From contig NC_134030.1 in the NCBI RefSeq assembly GCF_964204645.1, forward strand, positions 7,004,278 to 7,068,277: DNA of 64,000 bases. The letters run 5' to 3'. Position 1 is the stretch's first letter. Each line of letters starts with the position of its first letter. Made by a program: the position numbers and the translations under genes. Positions 60,701 through 64,000 of the stretch are shown here, one piece after another. This DNA is from Tubulanus polymorphus (Eukaryota; Nemertea; Palaeonemertea; Tubulaniformes; Tubulanidae). The notes beneath the pieces are model-generated. The model saw only the letters and a program-made list of their open reading frames with translations. It was not told the origin of the DNA and searched no databases.

Positions 60701-63189
60701 AAATATGTATCTTTTTTATTCGTGTTTTTAGCTTCTAGGGACCTAACTACCCCAGCGTGCTATTGCGTTCGCTCTTGTCGTCTGTCATAGCGTTCGGAAT
60801 CCTCCAGTTAATGAGTTTCGGCACCAGGTTTTACGAGTACATGTATACTAACGTCTTAATCCCCGGGTTCACATACTCAGGACGTCCACTACGTGCAGAG
60901 GCATGCAGTTACTTGTGAAACTGCTTCTACGCGTCACGGAAAGTACTGCAGTGTACTGACGTCACGTCAAAAGGCCATACACACGTCATACGTTCGCGTT
61001 CTCTCGTAAAACACTGTGCCGAAACTATTTTGGGAGCATTTGAAGACGCTTCAATGGATTGCCTTGATATTTTAGCTTATACGTATCTATCCTAGACATC
61101 TGCAAGTTTTAACGAATAGTCTGATATTTGATATGTTAGAGGACATATATGTTTCTCCTATCAGCGAATTGGGGTACCCAGTTTTTTTCCGTATGATCGT
61201 GTCAAGCTCAGTGATTACTGCATTCGTTCATTAAAGGGGTATTGAAAATTTAAATTATCAGATTGTCAAGTATTTCACCAAGTGGGTATGGTGTCTTTGG
61301 ACCCCTAGTTTAATAACGACAGAAATATCAGACAGTGAAGACATTCGCATGAGCGCAGCCCACTTCCTTGTATTCAGACCTAGTTTTTTGCCGCCGAAAT
61401 CCAATCAAGATGATTTTACTCGTCGACGGAAACCAAAACATTCCTCGAGTGATTTGCTCAGAATTTGTGATTGAAACAACTTCCCAGCCCCGTTATCGCC
61501 GGGGGATCTCATTTAAAGACATTCACCGCAGATTCGCCGTTGGAAATCAAATCCTATTGCGGTGACGACATTTTTAACTGTTACTCGCGATGTTCTTATC
61601 GGAATAACATGTCTTCATTTGGGACCGACCGCGTGACGTGTCGTCTTTAGCGGAATCGTCTGGAGAAATCACGATCTGAACCTCAGTATGCCGACAACGA
61701 TACGAAAGTGCAGTTACGATGAATATTAAACGCGGTAGATCATTCAATTCGTTTCGTTCATTAATCGTCGAACTTTCATTACGTATTTAATGCATTTTGC
61801 CCAGGTTTGATTTATTTTCAAACAAAATGCAAGCGTTCTAATAATCAACCGTGTCTCATAAATCAGATATAAGCGCCGAGTGCTTCAACTCACGGCGGTC
61901 CATAGACGAGAGATAGCGCATCGAAAGCTTAATAACAGCAGCTCCATGTTAAATCATTTAATAATACGAGATAATGGAAAAGTAATATCTTTCAATATTT
62001 GCACCATTCCATTTTCATATTTAAATTTGATATCACTGAGAAAAAGATTTATTTCATCCATAAATTGAGTTCTATGAAAAATCCCTGACTTGCATACCGC
62101 ACTATAACAAGCTCTATTCAACATATTACATGATTCAAATTTCTTCCAGACTTAAACGTAGTCCATTTTACATTATATCGACGAGAATATGATCAGGTGT
62201 GAATTTCTATGTAGTCAAGCCCCTTCAAAGGGGATGCGATATAAACTACAAATGGACATAAACCACATGTGGGCCTAAACCAAATCAGCATTTCTAGCCT
62301 ACGGTGCGGCCCCTAGATTTAATTTCGACTTTTTTTGTAACAAGAAATACATACATTATCTAGATGTGAATTAGACACTTTTGAATAAAACATATCTTAA
62401 CAGAAATTTCTTTCATTGGCAAATTGCGGACCTTTTCTTTCATCGGGCGAGGGGATGCGTTCCCACCCCTCCCTGGCAACGGGCTAGGTAATGAAAGAAG
62501 GAATATGTCGAAGAAATTTGCCTAATTCACACATTATATCAAATATCCAAAGCATAGGAATGTTAGTATGTTTATATTTTTATGTAGTAAAAATGTAATC
62601 TCAGTGAAGCTGTCGAAAGTAGCACTTCAATTTCAGAATTATCCTGAAAAGGCACAGCTCGACTGTTTACTTGTTACGAGTTTGACGAGAAGCACTAAGA
62701 TCGTATGTCTTTCTAATCGTTTCGTAAACGTTGCCAATGTCAATATAATTTCTCTTAAACTGAGAAATATAAAGCACTTGTCTGTGATCCAATATGTTCG
62801 TTAAATTTCAAAAACATATCATGTAACATCCATGGGCCAGTTGCTCAAAAGTTGGTTAAGAGTTAACTAGTGGAAAAATGACAATCAAAGGTGCATTGTT
62901 AAAGTGGTATTTATCCGCCGGTTATGTTTGACCAATTTTTTTCAGCATCTGGCCCTATATTTCCAAAATGGCGTTCTTTATCCTCTAAAAGAAGTTTTGC
63001 ATATATATATATGTGTGGTATGTATACTCATGTTTTTGAAATGAGGGAAAACGTCTTCCGTTCAATCTTATAATGACCGTATAACACACACACACAAGAA
63101 GAAGAGCTCAATTTCATGTTGAGAAACATATTAACACCAAATCTGCGCAACTGCACTAGGTAATGTGTAGAATTTCATCACCAGTAGTG
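60701..63189. other. Intergenic, no gene seen apart from a fold-back element
   Basis: Short frames around 61370-61570, 61880-62070 and 62570-62800 lack recognisable domains. 60940-61020 is relatively rich in ACGT/CGT motifs. The only structured element is at 62832-62956. Confidence 0.45.
62832..62956. mobile_element. GGCCAGTTGCTCAAAAGTTG fold-back element, single copy
   Basis: GGGCCAGTTGCTCAAAAGTT at the left and TGACCAATTTTTTTCAGCATCTGGCCC at the right are imperfect inverses enclosing about 80 bp that match the copies at 57828-58100 (AGTTAAC.AGTGG, ATGACAATCAAA, GGTATTTATCCGCCGGTTAT). About 125 bp. Confidence 0.8.
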
Positions 63190-63487
63190 TGGTACTTACT
63201 CACCGACGAAAGTGAATATCAGCCGCGTTAAATCAGTACTGAGAGAGACAGATGCGACGACACTCGCGCGAGTCGCAATACACACATGATAGACCTCTGG
63301 CTAATCGTGACGGTGAATTCGATGGCGTGGATTTAAATGCGTTCCGTGCGCTCATAAGGTTCCAGTTTCTCGGAAAGCCGAGGCCTGTTGGCGCTACAAT
63401 TATCATTGGGAATCTGCCCGTGCTGTCTCTATAACAGAGTGGAATATGTGAAGTGTATTGACGTGCAAACGTTCAACAGCATCTCGT
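63190..63487 (+). other. Possible first exon / promoter-proximal region of a downstream gene
   Basis: CpG-richer than its surroundings (GCGACGACACTCGCGCGAGTCG near 63255) and ending in TCTC|GTAAGT, a consensus donor, at 63488. No coding signature. If real, the rest of the gene lies beyond the window. Confidence 0.25.
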
Positions 63488-64000
63488 AAGTACTTGTAAG
63501 AAAATCTCAGTACGCAATACAATACAATATACATGAACTATCGCATTATGGATTCTATACGATTCCCACTTTCTGGCATGTGAAGTCGCTTGTTCAGCTA
63601 CCTATTCCTACTCTATGCCATCTCAAAGATGTTGTTCATAAGTGGAATAATGAAATACTTCCTCGATTCATATACGTAACTGTTCTTATCGAAAGAGGAA
63701 TCCCTCTTATTTATTTGATTGATCAATCAATTTCTATTTGAATTCTTTGTGCCTTACAAACCCAACACACTTGTCGGAAACGAAAGAAGGGGGTTTGATT
63801 TTGAAATGTGAAATCGAAATACAGATAGGCATACGTAACTGTTTTAGCCAGGGGATTCATTTTCATGTAGCTTACTCAAAAATAATTCGTTTCCAATCGT
63901 TAAACTGGCAGTTACTGTTTTACGATTGGAAAACGAAATAATTTTGATGACTGGCTATGTTAGGAATCTATAGTGGCGTTTTGAAACAAGGAATTGATTA

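Noticed and set aside
61368-61565. 65-codon plus-strand frame downstream of the myosin gene
   Set aside because: No recognisable domain, no Kozak-like start and no splice continuation. Treated as chance.

Overview
The window is eukaryotic nuclear DNA. Genes are split into many short exons with GT/AG junctions, introns are AT-rich, and about half of the sequence is transposon or tandem-repeat debris. The gene content (a PLP aminotransferase, an SNX10/11-type sorting nexin, an AS3MT-type methyltransferase, a small secreted vWFD/C8 protein and a MYO1A/B-type class I myosin), together with CR1/jockey-like LINEs and many short fold-back elements, fits a marine invertebrate, lophotrochozoan or deuterostome. 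I cannot name the species. All exon maps were built by reading frames and splice sites by eye; no transcript evidence was used.

Layout. 146-2532 (+): 3' part of a class I/II aminotransferase gene. 2533-5087: intergenic with a diverged repeat pair. 5088-8135 (+): sorting nexin with an intronic MITE, then a long 3' region with a 66-bp minisatellite. 10296-10586: MITE. About 11050-11480: probable LINE 3' tail. 12580-14873 (-): arsenite-methyltransferase homologue in eight exons, with two of the family's arsenic-binding cysteines replaced. 16373-18977 (+): secreted vWFD-C8 protein in six exons, with a long TA microsatellite in one intron.

20400-45000 has no recognised host protein gene. It holds a decayed minus-strand LINE (20400-21452); a minisatellite flanked by inverted LINE fragments (23212-24045); a run of repeated exon-like and intron-like modules with consensus splice sites but no open frame (24066-27190); diverged tandem duplications (28600-30545); a 77-bp tandem array (30715-31375); a 5'-truncated minus-strand LINE with a long open frame but a mutated catalytic Asp (31590-33640); a nearly full-length plus-strand LINE whose ORF1 carries zinc knuckles and an SGNH/GDSL esterase-like domain (34985-39640); a 407-bp fold-back element (40986-41392); and two related arrays of a TGGTCA-rich repeat, in opposite orientation.

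45886-58414 (+): a 27-exon class I myosin gene with motor, four IQ-like motifs and TH1 tail. It includes a 14-nt microexon, a tRNA-derived SINE and several MITEs in its introns. Its 3' UTR runs to a poly(A) signal at 60680. 60700-64000 is non-coding apart from fold-back repeats and a possible first exon of a further gene.

The host genes do not form a pathway; they look like unrelated neighbours. The most unusual items are the methyltransferase lacking two arsenic-binding cysteines, the repeated exon-intron module region, the esterase-bearing LINE ORF1, the PP1-docking-like motif in the sorting nexin tail, and the myosin microexon.
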